Source of the DNA: Owenia fusiformis
Lineage: Eukaryota; Annelida; Polychaeta; Sabellida; Oweniidae
Reading direction: 5' to 3'
Length of the DNA stretch: 64,000 nt
NCBI GenBank assembly: GCA_903813345.2
Contig: CAIIXF020000008.1
Coordinates: 36,854,867-36,918,866, forward strand
Part shown: one piece after another, positions 1 through 8,880 of the stretch
Position numbering within the stretch: position 1 is the stretch's first letter
Layout of the letters: each line of letters starts with the position of its first letter
Notes under the pieces: generated by a model
What the model was told of the DNA's origin: nothing
Seen by the model: only the letters and a program-made list of their open reading frames with translations
Database searches by the model: none
Position numbers and translations under genes: made by a program

Positions 1-19
1 ACACCTATCTTTCTCATAT

Positions 20-100
20 GGAATCTCCAAAGTCTGTCAATCAACTAGTATTAGTTTAGGGTAGAAGTGTGTTTGACATTATTAAGAAGTTGTTACATAC
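20..100 (+). pseudogene. Decayed duplicate of the adjacent WDHD1 exon
   Basis: This stretch aligns without large gaps to the start of the WDHD1 exon at 270-350, including the pyrimidine-rich lead-in. The best-kept block encodes SVFDIIKK, against SVFDAMKK in the live exon. In the copy the acceptor AG is replaced by AT, and an in-frame TAG interrupts it just before the GRSVFD segment, so it should not be spliced in as coding sequence. It looks like a local tandem exon duplication that has since decayed. It could instead be a genuine upstream exon read differently, but the stop argues against that. Confidence 0.55.
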
Positions 101-269
101 TGTATTTAAAGGCCCCGTGTAAAGTTTAAACCACTTTGGCTTATATTGTAGTCTTACATATTTGATTTACATAATTTTTGTATTATCGTATGAAAAGTTA
201 GTATACAACTGATAGTGTGGATTCCAGCATTATCGACATGTAGGCTAATTAATGAATACATTTTTCAAG

Positions 270-1416
270 ATTGGTACCCCTAAGTCTGCAAGCCAACCAA
301 CATCAGTGCGGGGTACTAGTGTGTTTGATGCCATGAAGAAGGTCAGTCCAGCTGCAAAGAAAGCCAGCCCAATCATTCAGCCTAAGAAGATAATTAAGAA
401 AAAAGGTGCACAGGGAAAAATATTTCAAATGAAGAAAGCGAAGAATGATGAAACTGAAAATAAAAACACTGATTCCCCTGTTGCTGAAAAACCAGTGTAA
501 GTATTTAACCATCAAATGGATGATATGGTGTTCGATTTTCATGACAAATACTGGTGTTTGATTTTCAAGACAAATGGAGGAATACACATAGCTCCATTTT
601 CTCCAAAGTTATTGGTGCTCATATCCAGTCCTGTAGTCAGGGATTTGGCAAAACCTGGCTAAAGACTTTATGAATGTTAAACATTTCTTACAATATCTGA
701 TTTGTACCTATTCATGTACTTACCATAAAGAACATTCTCCTGTTACAGATCAGCATTCCAGCTGTGGTTAGATGCCAATAAGCAGACATTAGAGGAGGAA
801 AATCCAGACTATTCAGGGGAGGATGATCTCACTAAACTGGCTACTCAGGAATGGAGGAAACTCAGCAAGGAACAACGTCAGGTGAGGAGATATGTTTTAA
901 GTCCTTTATGTCACGTGATTAAAGGCCCCATGCAAATACAGAATAAATTAGCATTTGAAGGAACACCTTTAAAGTTGAACAGTTTTTCAAAAACAAATTT
1001 TTAAAACTAATTGACTCAGTATTGTTTAATCATCCAAACATCATTTTATTAAATCAATAAAATAAAAAATCGATGAAAATCAATTAAACAAGAAACATGC
1101 CATTAACAAAATCACACAAACAAGTAACCATCCAAAAGTTAATGATTTGTAGAACTTTGTACCTTCTAACACGTGTCCTTTACTGATTTTTCTCCAGGAA
1201 TGGCAGGAAAAGGCTAGAGGACCCAATCCTGGTACTCCATCTACACCTAACGATACAGACAAAAAGCGGAAGAGAGACGATGAAAATCTTGATGCATCCC
1301 CACTCTCCAGCAAAGTTAAAGACACTGATATTGAACAAAATGACTCTAAGAAAAAGAAACCATTGTCACAATCTACCAACTCTAAACTTGCTGGTTTCGC
1401 TTTCGGGAAATCATAG
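270..1416 (+). CDS. WDHD1: WDHD1 (AND-1/Ctf4 homologue), last three coding exons
   Basis: WDHD1 is a replisome scaffold that links the CMG helicase to DNA polymerase alpha in the nucleus. Only the C-terminus is in the window; the WD40 and SepB-like parts would lie upstream. Exons: about 270-496 (acceptor tttttcaag, donor gtaagt), 749-881 (acceptor tgttacag, donor gtgagg) and 1198-1416 (acceptor ttctccag, stop TAG). Reading phase is kept across both introns. The first exon gives a lysine-rich linker with SVFDAMKK and KKIIKKKG. The second begins an HMG box (SAFQLWLDANKQTLEEENP, then EWRKLSKEQRQ), which the third completes (EWQEKARG). The tail has a basic KKRKR nuclear-localisation-type cluster and ends KLAGFAFGKS, the family's characteristic terminus. 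The first exon must start after the in-frame TAA at 246-248; the ATG at 252 is probably not a start. HMG box plus tail make the assignment firm. Confidence 0.9.
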
Positions 1417-2052
1417 TTTTAAAAATTATATTTTTGTATACTCTTATATATTGACCTTTGTATGTAAATATGGCATTATCATGAGGACATTGTTTTAACT
1501 TATGTACACTGCATCATCTCCTATCAGAAAAGTTTGCCAAAGTATATATTTATAATGGAACCCATGCTGTGTTAACGTGACTAAGGAGAATATGTCGCAG
1601 AAAAGGATAGTCTATGGAACATCTTGAATTTAGTGGAGACCTCAAGAGGTGATGGACCTGAATGCAGGGGTTTCATTAGCAACAGGCAACAGGTGATTTT
1701 CACTGTTTGTTTTCACAAAATCGCTCGTTGTTTTTAAGGACTTTAACTTTGCCACATTAAATTTATGATTTCCATCAATTTTGCCTGTTATTTTCATTTA
1801 TGTAGCCTGTTGTGAGAATTTATAGTGAAACCCCTGTGAATGAGACTAACTTCAAACTCATATTGTGAATGATCAAGTTGATCCTGGTTGCCAATTTTTC
1901 AAAATTTAAAATACCCCTGGAATTCTTGAGTAAATTTCGAACAAAAATATCTGTCTGACTGTTCAAGGTCTCCAGAAATGTCGAACGTTGACCCCCCTTG
2001 AATAACCGTTTTATCAGTTATCAGTTATCAGTTTTATATACATACAAATAAA
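1417..2052 (+). other. Probable WDHD1 3' UTR and polyadenylation candidate
   Basis: This is non-coding sequence downstream of the WDHD1 stop. The first AATAAA hexamer I see is at 2047-2052, which would give a 3' UTR of about 630 nt containing the MITE-1 copy at 1665-1836. An earlier non-canonical signal cannot be excluded, so the UTR end is uncertain. Confidence 0.35.
1665..1836 (-). mobile_element. MITE-1 copy A
   Basis: 172-bp non-coding element with inverted ends (caggggtttcattag on the left; the right end gtgaaacccctg is its reverse complement apart from one base). It is flanked by TGAATG at 1659-1664 and 1837-1842, a 6-bp target duplication (5 bp if one terminal base belongs to the element). 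It shares its interior (ATTTTGCCTGTT, TTTCATTTATGTAGCCTGTTG) with copies at 13100, 18920, 49782 and 51674, in opposite orientation. It lies in the likely WDHD1 3' UTR. Confidence 0.85.
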
Positions 2053-2178
2053 CAAAACTACATATAACTTTATATTGGTTATGATTTTCGCTTTATGATT
2101 CTAATATGTTAGATGAATGAATTAACATTTGATCCTCAAATCAATGGAGATAACAACCTTATGTTCATAAGAAATTTC

Positions 2179-2305
2179 ATATCACCACCAGGTATGCTCC
2201 AAGTGGTGACATATTGTTGAAGTCTTAAAACTTTTTTATGGAAGGTGGTTGGTGTTAGGCGGTTGGTGTCTAACAAATGGCAGATGGTTATACCTTGTTG
2301 ACATT
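2179..2305 (+). repeat. Repeat-4 copy (TGTCACC family)
   Basis: Diverged copy of a family also seen at 11734, 16211 and 51073. Shared landmarks in order are a TCACC...GGTGACATATTGTT head, a TTTTTTATGGA block, GG(T)TGGTG-type repeats, and a CAAATGGCAGRTGG tail. No terminal repeats or target duplication could be fixed here. Confidence 0.55.
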
Positions 2306-3880
2306 GGAGAAATGTATTCCATGTGTTATTCAGAGATCATGCTTCTAGACTCACCGTGATTTCGATTCAACATTAGTTCATTGTGAATACAGTTAAACTT
2401 AAAAAGTGGAACACCTCTATAAGCGAAACACATCAGACTTGTTTTGTTACCTATTCATCTTTTAAAAGATTTTCAAATATTCCCGATCAGTACTGCCTTA
2501 CTCACTTTTCTACTAATAAACGTGAAAAGTAAGGACCACAAGCATATATCAGGATTTTTTACACGTCATGAGATGAGTGTCCAACCAATAAGAGAAAATG
2601 AAATGCAACAGTGAAATCTGACATCTGGCGCTATTTAATTTGGCCGATTGTACAAATTTTGAAATTTTGGCGGCTATTTAATTTGACGGATTGATCCACA
2701 AATATGGATATTGGAAGGCTAGCAAGGAAGTCACATGGCCAGGTTACTCTAAGTAACAAAGAGAGGCTTACCTTCATATATGGGATATAATCATAAAAAT
2801 GGGATTACAATCAAAATATTGAAAGAATTCAGGTACAACAGAAACAAGACACTGCAGTGATATCGCATTTGAAATTCAAAAAATTACCCAGCATACAATA
2901 GTATATGCTCTTTCACCTGTTAACATTTCAAGTTTAAGCAATGAAATATTTTTTCATAAACATCGACCTAAGTCTCATTACTTTTAGTTTAGGCTATATT
3001 TGATGTCTCAATCCTTTTTCGGAAGAAAGAACATTCTTGTAATTTTTGCAAGCTACTTTCAACATTTTACATTATGAATCACTGTCAATTGCATTTCCAA
3101 TTTAAACTAAACTGATAAAAGGTTTTTGCCCTCTTGATGGCAAGACTTCTGTAGCCCATCAATACAAGATGACTACAATATAGCTATTTCAAATGCTGAA
3201 ATGGGATACTGTGACACACTGTGCTAAATATCGCATTTTGAAGAGAAAAATGGTCACCATGTAATTTACCCAGCATTCCAAAGTGTGATAAAAAGGAATG
3301 GGATAATGGACTAATGTATTCACTCCTTTAACCTTAGAACATTCCAACATTCAATAACTCAACACAATGTGTACATCTTCAAGTATTTAATCTTAAATAA
3401 TACACGGTAATAACACACATTCTGTCACACATTATGATTTATATGATATTGTTATCAAAATTAACTTATGCGGTTTGCATAGTCTGTTACACTTGGAAGT
3501 TATGAAATTTTAGACAAATGTCATATTTTCTAGTCTGTAATCCAAAAGATTTATACATAAATATGCACATGTGCAATATCAAACAGTGTAAATGTTTTTT
3601 AGTTTCTTCAGTCCCAAAATCTGTCATCCAAACAAGTCCCAAGTGATGTTACCCTTTCATAGGTGTGCGTATCCTTTGTCAAATGAAATGAACTGTGATA
3701 TCACAAAATAAAGTAAAATGAGGTATGATAGTTAGAGAATTGAGAATAGTATGGTTGGTGTCATCATCAATTTATCACTGTTGACATGCAACCGTTTATG
3801 TGCGCCTTTGGCAATAGTAGCTCCAATTATCTAATAGTTTCTATAATACACATTGTGAATTTTCCTAAGTCCTGCTATGG
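2306..3880. other. Intergenic stretch between convergent WDHD1 and COX8
   Basis: No coding signal was found. A TACAGTTAAACTT...GAACACCTCTATAA fragment from 2389 resembles one end of the pogo-like MITEs at 21178 and 52363. A hairpin CTTACTCACTTTTC / GAAAAGTAAG lies at about 2498-2535. The phrase CTATTTAATTTG is repeated at about 2631 and 2671. An ATTAAA signal in the COX8 direction lies at 3386-3391 and is a possible COX8 polyadenylation site. Confidence 0.4.
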
Positions 3881-6800
3881 TTAATCGCGCTTCTTGTAGT
3901 TCTCAATTTGTGCAAGTATGTAAGCAGCAGGGGCACAAGTCACTGCAATCATGAAGAACCCTAGACCAGCTTTGACCTGAAAACATAAGAGATACACTTG
4001 TATTAAAGTGATGTTATGCAATTTCTGAGAACATGTAATAAAATTTCAAAATTCTAATATTTCGACACCTTGACTCTGTTCATTTGAAATCCAACATTGT
4101 GGAAAACAGATATACTGTATGTAACAAGTGTCGTGTTCTCATGTTGACATTATGCCCCACACGTCAATGTACTACTTTACTTCAGGTCAGCGTGCATGTT
4201 AAGAATTTTGCTGCAACCCTCAATAGGGGCACATGTTATTTTTCGAAATTGAATCACTCCTTCCCCTTCCTCAACATATTTACCAATTTTCATGGTGAAC
4301 ATTCTTGTAATAATCGAGAAATTTATGAGCACAAAATATCGCCGAGATTTCCATGCGAAGGATATCAATCATAACAGACTGAATCTCATTCAGTCTGTTG
4401 GATACATACTAACCCTGGCCTAAAGGGTACAGACTTAAGTAGACTTGAAAAAGCATATGTAAAGTCCATTTCACTGCTTCATTTCGTCAGTAGAACCGCA
4501 AAAATAAGAAATTGGGAGACCATTGTGCAATAATATATGGAAAAGTATATTAATAATGTACATGAATGACATTTGTATATTTCAGATTTTTTAGTTTTTT
4601 GTGCAATAAGCCTGTGCCATCTTGTAATTTGAAGAATTTCAGTCATGTTAATCTTATTGAAAATAACATGGCAGAGAAACATCCAAATATAAGAGGCCAC
4701 ACACTTTATAAGCCAAACTAGAAGCAATACAAGATATACAAATGTCATTCATGTACATTATGAATATACTTTTCCATATATTATTGCACAACGGTCTCCA
4801 AATTTCTTATTTTTGCCGTTCTACTGACGAAATGAAGCAGTAAAATGGACTCTAATTTGAAGTTTTTTTATTTAAAGATGCACTATACCATAGGTTTCTC
4901 CCCCAGACAATCAATGATGTCCTATTGTTATTGCTCAAATAATATTTCACATACCATGGATATATCTTGAGAATAACTTTTGGGTATATTATTGCCAAAA
5001 TATTGAATTAATCAACAGAACAACCAACCTCCAGAATTAAACACAATCAATTCTTCGGCTAGGGAGGGGGATCCCCATTGAGTCACACAAGCGCCTTGAA
5101 CCAGGCACCCAATCAGGTTCATGATAAACAGATTCAACGACCAATCAGATAACAGGAGGACTTCCCCGGTATATTGAAACTTCAGATTTAATTAATTTCC
5201 GCGAAAATAATTAGATTGGCCAGCACAATCGCAAAATTTACACTGAAAGAGGGGGATTGGGACTTTTTCTATGATAAGTAGATGGGTGAAAATGTGGTGA
5301 AACTCAATATGCAAAAAAGTCCAGAGGGGTCTTGATTGTGATATCCTATGGTATAGAGCCTCTTTAACGATTAGTTTATGGCGAACTGAGAGTCCATGAA
5401 ATGTTCAAAACCCCCAAAGTTCTAGATTTACTTAACTCCTTCATGACTGACAATTTTGGGGAAAATGGAAAGAAATGAAAAACTGAAATGTAAATGAATC
5501 TAGAAGCAAGAAAAGGAAGCAACACCCAATAAGTTTTATGTCATTTTGAAGGGCTATACCCATACTTTATGTTTTTTGAAAAAATGTGAATATGCAAATG
5601 AGATAGTGTCATTGTGACGTCATAATTCAAGATGGCGCAGTTGGATTTTTTTCAAAATATAATTATTTTAGCATTTAATTTTTTATTGAGACTTCAATTT
5701 AAAAATCTGGAAACGCAGAATTATAGATCTTCTTATGCTGATTTCAGTGGTTTTTATACCATGACATAACTCCTACAAATAAATTTTTTAGAGCTTCGAG
5801 ACTGCAAATTCTCTGAAAATCCCTATGGCGATTTAACATGGGATTTTATCGTTTTCGTGTTTTTCGCGCGCTCACCAGCTTCGGAACACTGTAACTTTGT
5901 AAATACTTAACGAAAAGTCATGAACTTTTTTTTAAAATGTTTGTACAGACTTCAGGATTAAATAAATTGATAAATCATGCATTTTTATCATCAGGGGTCC
6001 CTTGGAGACCCCTTAGAACAAAATCGATCATATATGATCGATTTTGTTTCTTGCTATTCTAAGGGGTCTCCAGGGGCCTTATTTCAATAAAACTGCAAGA
6101 ATAATGCATTTTCTAAAAGAATTGACCAGTAGAAACATTTTAAAAAAAAGATTGTTTGAATCTGATGACTCTGTGCAAAGTTAGAGGCACTTGAATCTGA
6201 CATGTCGCGAAAAAGTATCGAAAACGATAAAATCCCATGTTAAATCGCCATAGGGATTTTCCGAGAATTTGCAGTCTCGAAGCTCTAAAAAATTTATTTG
6301 TAGGAGTTATGTCATAGTACAAATACCACTGAAATCAGCATAAGAAGATCTATAATTCTGTGTTTTCAGATTTTTAAATTGAAGTCTCAATAAAAAATTA
6401 AATGCTAAAATAATTCCATTTTTTAAAAAATCCAACTGCGCCATCTTGAATTATGACATCACAATGACACTATCTCATTTGCATATTCATATTTTTTTTC
6501 AAAAAACATAAAGTACAGTTGGGGACAAAAATAAATGACAGGTCGATTTTCGATCACCATTTCCTAATTATGGTGGTCTGAAAGCCCATAATTTCCAATA
6601 TTGTCTAGATACATATCCCTTAAAATTTGTATATTTTACATTTTGTATAATCTCATCCACTGATTTATGGCCTCTTGTAAATTCTCTTATTTTAACATGG
6701 GAAATCCTCACTTCAGCAAATCCACCTGTCATTTATTTATGTCCCCAACTGTATGGGTATAGCCCTTCAAAATGACATATAACTTATTGGGTGTTGCTTC

Positions 6801-7083
6801 CTTTTCTTGCTTCTAGATTCATTTAAATTTCAGTTTTTCATTTCTTTCCATTTTCCCCAAAATTTTCAGTCATGAAGGAGTTAAAAAATCTTGAATTTCA
6901 AGTTGAAAAACTCAAAAAGTTCTTCAAGGTCAAATCTTTGCACTGTAAAATCATACTTACTTGGAAAGGAATTCTATTTTTCGGTGGTCCACTGACTACA
7001 TTGGAACAAGCAGCCTTCTGTTGTATACTCTGTCTGATAACTGGTTGGCTACGGCCGATGATACCACGTAGAATCGCAGACAT
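3881..7083 (-). CDS. COX8: COX8, cytochrome c oxidase subunit 8, two exons
   Basis: COX8 is a small nuclear-encoded single-pass subunit of mitochondrial complex IV in the inner membrane. Exon 1 is 6961-7083 (41 codons, donor CAA|GTAAGT) and exon 2 is 3881-3976 (31 codons plus TAA, acceptor ATGTTTTCAG). The phase is 0 at the junction, giving a 72-residue protein close to the ~70 usual for the family. Residues 1-30 (MSAILRGIIGRSQPVIRQSI and on) are basic, serine-rich and free of acidic residues, as expected of a mitochondrial presequence. Residues about 44-64 are hydrophobic (GLGFFMIAVTCAPAAYILAQ), followed by the matrix/intermembrane tail IENYKKRD. The pattern of a proline in the membrane helix, then Y/W-IL, then an E-x-Y-basic tail, fits COX8. 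The 2,984-bp intron is mostly transposon. WDHD1 lies tail-to-tail downstream. The assignment rests on family recall and is strong for so short a protein. Confidence 0.9.
4373..4399. repeat. Perfect 12-bp hairpin in the COX8 intron
   Basis: AACAGACTGAAT, a three-base loop ctc, then ATTCAGTCTGTT. The stem is perfect. It has no U run after it and no known RNA context; it may be the remnant of a palindromic element. Confidence 0.6.
4462..4852. mobile_element. TA-flanked MITE with ~118-bp inverted ends (COX8 intron)
   Basis: The left arm at 4462-4580 (aagtccatttcactgcttca and on) pairs with the right arm at 4734-4852 with few mismatches, leaving a ~150-bp unique centre. TA dinucleotides at 4460-4461 and 4853-4854 are the likely target duplication, as in Tc1/mariner-type insertions. 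There is no coding capacity. The superfamily is inferred only from the TA flank. Confidence 0.8.
4876..5363. mobile_element. TTAA-flanked MITE (COX8 intron)
   Basis: The inverted ends are AGATGCACTATACCATAGG on the left and AGAGGCTCTATACCATAGG read from the right, 19 bp with two differences. They are directly bounded by TTAA at 4872-4875 and 5364-5367. TTAA duplication is typical of piggyBac and Kolobok type elements. The interior is non-coding, with a GGGGGATCCCC stretch near 5069. It sits 20 bp from the preceding MITE and 70 bp before the next. Confidence 0.8.
5436..6880. mobile_element. 1.45-kb TTAA-flanked palindromic foldback (COX8 intron)
   Basis: Both ends read CTCCTTCATGACTGA inward and are bounded by TTAA at 5432-5435 and 6881-6884. 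The arms stay complementary nearly to the centre, where a near-perfect palindrome (AAATCGATCATATATGATCG around 6022-6047) sits inside a larger GGGGTCTCC..GGAGACCCC pairing at about 5996-6080. The right arm is longer only because of the MITE at 6516-6751. Open frames inside are by-products of the palindrome. The TTAA flank suggests a piggyBac-like mobiliser. A transcript through the COX8 intron would form a long hairpin. Confidence 0.85.
6516..6751. mobile_element. TA-flanked MITE nested in the palindrome
   Basis: 236-bp element whose ends match over 28 bp with one difference (CAGTTGGGGACAWAAATAAA and on, ending ATGACAGGT). TA lies on both sides (6514-6515 and 6752-6753), as for Tc1/mariner. 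The other arm of the host palindrome (around 5570) retains the uninterrupted site, reading ...CCCATACTTTATG..., so the insertion and its TA duplication can be read directly. Confidence 0.92.
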
Positions 7084-7160
7084 TTCGAAACTTTCGAATA
7101 TTTTTTCTAAAATGGCGGATGAAAATGTACAAGGAGTGAAGCGGCGTGTTTTTACCTAAA
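7084..7160 (-). promoter_or_regulatory. Probable COX8 promoter / 5' UTR with YY1-type site
   Basis: AAAATGGCGG at 7109-7118 (plus strand) fits the YY1 core and lies about 26 bp upstream of the COX8 ATG. YY1 sites near the start are common in nuclear genes for oxidative phosphorylation. No TATA box is clear. The transcription start is not defined by the sequence. Confidence 0.4.
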
Positions 7161-8690
7161 ATGTTATTGCACATTTATACTGTATTTTTTTCAAGTGGTT
7201 CAATTTATTAAATATATCATATCCTTCAGTCATCTTAATTTTAATGAATTACACCCAATTTTATACCAATTATATTAATTGATATTCAGTCCGTAAATAA
7301 TTGGTTTTGGAAACTTTGGGGGAGTAAAATATCAGGTAAGAAAAATTCATTATTTTGACCCTACATAACTATGGAATACTATAATCTTTATGCAAGTCGT
7401 AACATGAATATATATTTTATTGGTGTGTATGATTTAAATCATGATTTGTTACGGGGTTAACAGGAATTTCGCTTGTTAAATTTATCATTTTTGTTATATT
7501 GGCTTTATTTCTGATTTCATTTGAATTTTTTTCAACTTTGCTGGTTGAAACCATAAACCACTTCATAAATCATATGCCCCATGCTTGTGTATTACACGAT
7601 ATGTGATTGAAATATTGTATGCAAGCTCGAGACTCGAGTGAGTTAGCACAAGCGAAGACACAATCATGGATTCACCTGAGTTGAACGATTTAGTGTTCAA
7701 CATTTGAATGACAAATTGACAAGTAGTGTCCATAAAGTCACTTGATATTTTAGATAATCTTCGGTAAAATTCAAGTTGCATATATATAACGTCAGCTAAA
7801 CAAAGATAAGTTTTAAGCAATTTGTATATAGTCAAGTTGATTGATTATACATATTTATTGTTCTAATTTACTTCGGTCCAAAGCCTTCTCTATATTCCGG
7901 CTTTGAGTAGAAAGATTGAGCTGCCTTGGTATTATAAATATTGTAAATCATTGTGTCACACGCACAGTAAATATGGCATAATAATATGAAATATACCTTT
8001 ATGTATAGATTTGAAGAACATCAGCTCACATCCCCGTCTGAATCTATTGTTATATTTGATTTCTTTAAGCGAGAATAATTTCAAATTTTATTCACGTCCT
8101 GAACCGGAAGCCTTTTTTAGCTACAGCGAGAAAATTTCACCATGTGTCAAACTCCGAAATGAAATTTTGAAATATCTAAATCCAGACAAGCAACGCTTCC
8201 TCCTAAATATAATTAATATTCTTAAAAATATTTATCAAATTTATTAAAAATGAGTTCTAGGTGCATGTAGGTGCGTGTAGCACCTTTTCTAGAGTATATA
8301 CGAAATCAATGAAGTTACGTCTAGCTGTAAGCTAGAGACTCAAGTAAGTTCTAATCATACTCCGTTTTGTTGAGTTGAGACTGCATTATTTGATCAGTTT
8401 TCTTTAGACTCAATGTGCTTCTTTTTTGAAAGTTTGAAAGTGACAAAACTTAAAGCCTGTGTAGTACCAAACAGCACCTACAGTGGGGAAAAGAATTACT
8501 ATAGCTATGAAAAATACATGCTGCCGCACATGTAATAAATTCTTACCTCAGTATATTCAGTGCTCTATTTTCTCCGTCCTAGTAAGTCCAAATATAGTGG
8601 AATTTGTGTCCATAATGTCAGATAGGAACTTAAAAATTTGAAGTGGATATTCACATGTTAATGTGTGTTATGCCGACTCTTCAAATGTTG
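7161..8690. other. Stretch without recognised gene
   Basis: AT-rich sequence upstream of COX8. The longest open frame (8011-8247 plus, 78 codons) has no recognisable motif, no supporting splice sites and strongly AT-driven composition. No repeat family member was recognised. Confidence 0.4.
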
Positions 8691-8699
8691 AGGTAATTT

Positions 8700-8880
8700 T
8701 GGAGCCCGATTGTGCCGCAAGGGGGGTTGGCTCCCAGAATGCAACATGACACGAGCCAGCTTTCAAAATGCCGTTCCGCCATTTCGAAACTTGTCACGAG
8801 TAAATAAGGTTAACTGATGTTGCATTTTGGGAGTCAATCCTCCTTGGATCACAAACATGGCGATTCATGAAAACATTTGT
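8700..8880. promoter_or_regulatory. Promoter-like patch with paired STAF/ZNF143-type sites
   Basis: A locally GC-richer patch holds CTCCCAGAATGCAACATG near 8730 and, in the opposite orientation, CTCCCAAAATGCAAC (plus-strand GTTGCATTTTGGGAG near 8818). Both fit the ZNF143/STAF consensus core CCCRNMATSC. An AACATGGCG YY1-type motif lies near 8856, with a possible donor TTG|GTAGGA after it. This could be the start of a transcript on either strand. No downstream coding exon can be tied to it with confidence. Confidence 0.3.

Noticed and set aside
4084-4374. 96-codon plus-strand frame in the COX8 intron
   Set aside because: Composition and lack of domains suggest chance. It lies within an intron on the opposite strand.
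6140-6322. Open frame inside the palindrome on the minus strand
   Set aside because: Both arms of the palindrome yield similar frames. It is a by-product of the inverted repeat with no recognisable protein.
7112-7159. Plus-strand ATGGCGGATGAAAATG frame opposite the COX8 promoter
   Set aside because: Only 15 codons to a stop with no convincing donor. Better explained as a YY1-type motif in the COX8 promoter.
8011-8247. 78-codon frame (contains SRPEPEAFFSYSEKISP)
   Set aside because: No good start context, splice sites or family match. AT-driven run of N, I, K, L at its end.
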